A DNA stretch of 6,930 bases, taken from the NCBI GenBank assembly GCA_947441205.1, contig CANETM010000084.1, positions 1 through 6,930 of the forward strand, given 5' to 3'. Source of the DNA: Bacteroidota bacterium. GTDB taxonomy: Bacteria; Bacteroidota; Bacteroidia; Chitinophagales; Chitinophagaceae. Shown here piece after piece: positions 5,195 to 6,930 of the stretch (positions are counted from its first letter, which is position 1; the number at the start of each line of letters is the position of its first letter). The position numbers and the translations under genes are program-made. The notes under the pieces were generated by a model. The model worked only from the letters and a program-made list of their open reading frames with translations, was not told where the DNA came from and ran no database searches.

Positions 5195-6930
5195 ATGCCA
5201 AAAGCTAAAAAAACCATAAAACCCCCCTCCAATAGCGACTCCAACCCCGAAGGATTGGGTAAAGGAGATATTGTCGCCGCCCTAGAGCAAAATTTTGGTT
5301 TTAGAGAATTTAAGGGAACGCAGGAAAAAGCTATTTTATCACTTTTAAGTGGCAGAGATACTTTTGTTATTATGCCTACAGGCGGAGGTAAGAGTTTGTG
5401 TTATCAATTACCTGCGTTAATGTTACCAGGATGTGCCATTGTTGTTTCGCCATTAATAGCTTTAATGAAAAATCAAGTCGATTTAGTTAGAGGGTATAGT
5501 GAAAAAGACGATGTTGCACATTTTTTAAACTCATCCTTAAATAAAGGCCAAATTAAGGAAGTTAAATCCGATTTATTATCAGGCAAAACGAAGCTGCTTT
5601 ATGTGGCCCCCGAAACGCTTACCAAACAAGAAAATTTAGATTTTTTCAGTGATTTAAAAATTTCCTTTTTTGCAGTCGACGAAGCGCACTGTATTTCAGA
5701 ATGGGGTCATGATTTTAGACCCGAGTATCGTCGCCTTAAGGAAATGATGGAGGAAATAAACAATCAAGTGCCAATTATTGCTTTAACAGCAACTGCTACA
5801 CCTAAGGTACAATCCGATATTGTTAAAAATTTAAGTTTGCGTGATCCTGAAGTTTTAATTTCTTCCTTTAATCGCGCTAATTTATATTATGAGGTTCAAC
5901 CTAAAATAAAAAAAGATTTAACGGTAAAAAGTATTGTAAAATATATAGCTGGTCATAAAGGGAAAAGCGGTATCATTTATACATTAAATCGAAAAACTAC
6001 CGAGGAGTTAGCTGAGTTATTGGTTGCTAATAATATTAAAGCTGTTGCTTATCATGCGGGCTTAGATCAAAAATTAAGAGCTGACAGGCAGGACCAATTT
6101 TTAAATGAGGATGTACAGGTAATCGTTGCTACCATTGCGTTTGGTATGGGCATTGATAAACCAGATATTCGTTTTGTGATACATTATAATATTCCTAAAT
6201 CAATTGAAAATTATTACCAAGAAACAGGAAGGGCAGGTCGAGATGGCTTAGAAGGTAATTGTATTTTATATTATTCTCACGCTGATGTCTCAAAGCTTGA
6301 ACACTTTTTAAGAGACAAACCTGTAAGTGAAAGAGAAGTGGGTGCTCAATTAATTGACGAAACAGTTTCATTTGCAGAAAGTGGAGTTTGTAGACGTCGA
6401 AGTTTATTGCATTATTTTGGAGAAAATTGGCCAGATGAAAATTGTGGCAACTGCGATAACTGTTTACATCCAAAAGAAAAAATAGAAGCTAAAGAACAGC
6501 TTGTTAAATTATTGCAAGTTATAGAAGCCTTGGATGAAAGATTCGCAAATGATTATGTGGTTCAAATTATCATGGGTGAATTTACACCGCAAATTGGCTT
6601 GTATCGTCATGAAAAACTAAGTGTATTTGGCATTGGGAAAGAGCGTGAGAATTTATTTTGGAACAGTTTAGTTCGCCAAGCAATGCTTGAAAAAATAATT
6701 GAAAAAGACATTGAAGAGTATGGGTTATTAAAAATTACTGAGAAAGGCAAAAAATATGCTAAAAAACCAACGAGCTTTAAAATTGTATTAAATGTGGTAT
6801 TTGATGATGCCAATGCTGATGATGACGAATCAGATAATGATGGTGGTGGATCAGCTACAACTGACGAGTTTTTATTCGAGATGTTAAAAGAAGTTCGACA
6901 AGTAGAGGCCAAGAAAAGAAAGCTACCTCC
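5195..6930 (+). CDS. recQ: ATP-dependent DNA helicase RecQ, 3'-partial
   Basis: RecQ is a 3'-5' superfamily 2 helicase that unwinds recombination and stalled-fork intermediates. The frame is open to the right edge: 578 full codons plus two bases. Motifs in order: motif 0 around FREFKGTQ (36-43), Walker A PTGGGKS (61-67), DEAH box (162-165), the aromatic-rich loop SEWGHDFRPEY (168-178), LTATAT (197-202), YHAGL (286-290), ATIAFGMGIDKPD (312-324) and QETGRAGRDG (342-351). The RecQ zinc site has C399, C417, C420 and C423 in the usual arrangement. A winged-helix RQC domain spans about 430-535, and an Asp-rich linker (537-550) leads to the start of an HRDC domain at about 560, cut by the window edge. 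The ATG at 5195 is preceded directly by an in-frame TAA (5192-5194), so it is the first possible start. It has no Shine-Dalgarno. The first 25 residues are a polar, lysine- and proline-rich extension. Confidence 0.96.
   Translation, partial: MPKAKKTIKPPSNSDSNPEGLGKGDIVAALEQNFGFREFKGTQEKAILSLLSGRDTFVIMPTGGGKSLCYQLPALMLPGCAIVVSPLIALMKNQVDLVRGYSEKDDVAHFLNSSLNKGQIKEVKSDLLSGKTKLLYVAPETLTKQENLDFFSDLKISFFAVDEAHCISEWGHDFRPEYRRLKEMMEEINNQVPIIALTATATPKVQSDIVKNLSLRDPEVLISSFNRANLYYEVQPKIKKDLTVKSIVKYIAGHKGKSGIIYTLNRKTTEELAELLVANNIKAVAYHAGLDQKLRADRQDQFLNEDVQVIVATIAFGMGIDKPDIRFVIHYNIPKSIENYYQETGRAGRDGLEGNCILYYSHADVSKLEHFLRDKPVSEREVGAQLIDETVSFAESGVCRRRSLLHYFGENWPDENCGNCDNCLHPKEKIEAKEQLVKLLQVIEALDERFANDYVVQIIMGEFTPQIGLYRHEKLSVFGIGKERENLFWNSLVRQAMLEKIIEKDIEEYGLLKITEKGKKYAKKPTSFKIVLNVVFDDANADDDESDNDGGGSATTDEFLFEMLKEVRQVEAKKRKLP

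Noticed and set aside
5222..5227. C6 tract in the recQ 5' end as a possible phase-variation switch
   Set aside because: Only six bases and in frame; too short to suggest slippage control, and recQ is not a typical phase-variable gene.
6195..6912. Two minus-strand reading frames (6195-6473 and 6607-6912)
   Set aside because: Both are antisense to recQ, which carries clear helicase, zinc and RQC motifs through this stretch.
1..6930. CRISPR array, insertion sequence, tRNA/rRNA, toxin-antitoxin or defence island
   Set aside because: No regular spaced repeats, terminal inverted repeats with transposase, RNA gene signatures or small paired ORFs are visible; the coding regions fill nearly all the window.

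Overview
This is an AT-rich 6.9 kb piece of what looks like a Bacteroidota chromosome, possibly Chitinophagaceae-like. The evidence is indirect. The PurF-like protein is of the long divergent type I associate with that phylum. None of the four visible starts has a Shine-Dalgarno sequence, and a perfect match to the Bacteroidota -7 promoter element (TAnnTTTG) lies just upstream of one start. The genus-level guess is weak.

Layout: bases 1-1751 (+) hold most of a PurF-like amidophosphoribosyltransferase whose N-terminus lies outside the window. A strong hairpin at 1772-1805, with A/T runs on both sides, can terminate this gene and also the operon converging on it. From 5016 down to 1827 (-) run three genes in one direction: a KdsD-type arabinose-5-phosphate isomerase, a mannose-1-phosphate guanylyltransferase 17 bp downstream, and a ketoacyl-ACP synthase III paralogue 59 bp further on. 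A 178 bp divergent intergenic region (5017-5194) separates this operon from recQ (+), which starts at 5195 and runs off the right edge just as its HRDC domain begins. All five coding regions are intact within the window, with no frameshifts. I see no tRNA, rRNA, insertion sequence, CRISPR array or stretch over 300 bases without a gene.

How the genes may work together: the minus-strand genes supply envelope precursors. KdsD makes arabinose-5-phosphate for Kdo (lipid A core), ManC makes GDP-mannose for glycans, and the KAS III enzyme probably makes a fatty-acyl or related lipid product. The PurF-like protein (purine synthesis) and RecQ (DNA repair) are unrelated neighbours.

I found no clearly new multi-gene system; this is mostly a housekeeping region. 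The points worth a second look are: the PurF-like protein, which keeps the family fold signatures but has changed PRPP-loop residues, an insertion and lost Fe-S-type cysteines; a nested inverted repeat just before the KAS III start; and a 15-bp dyad between the divergent kdsD and recQ genes.
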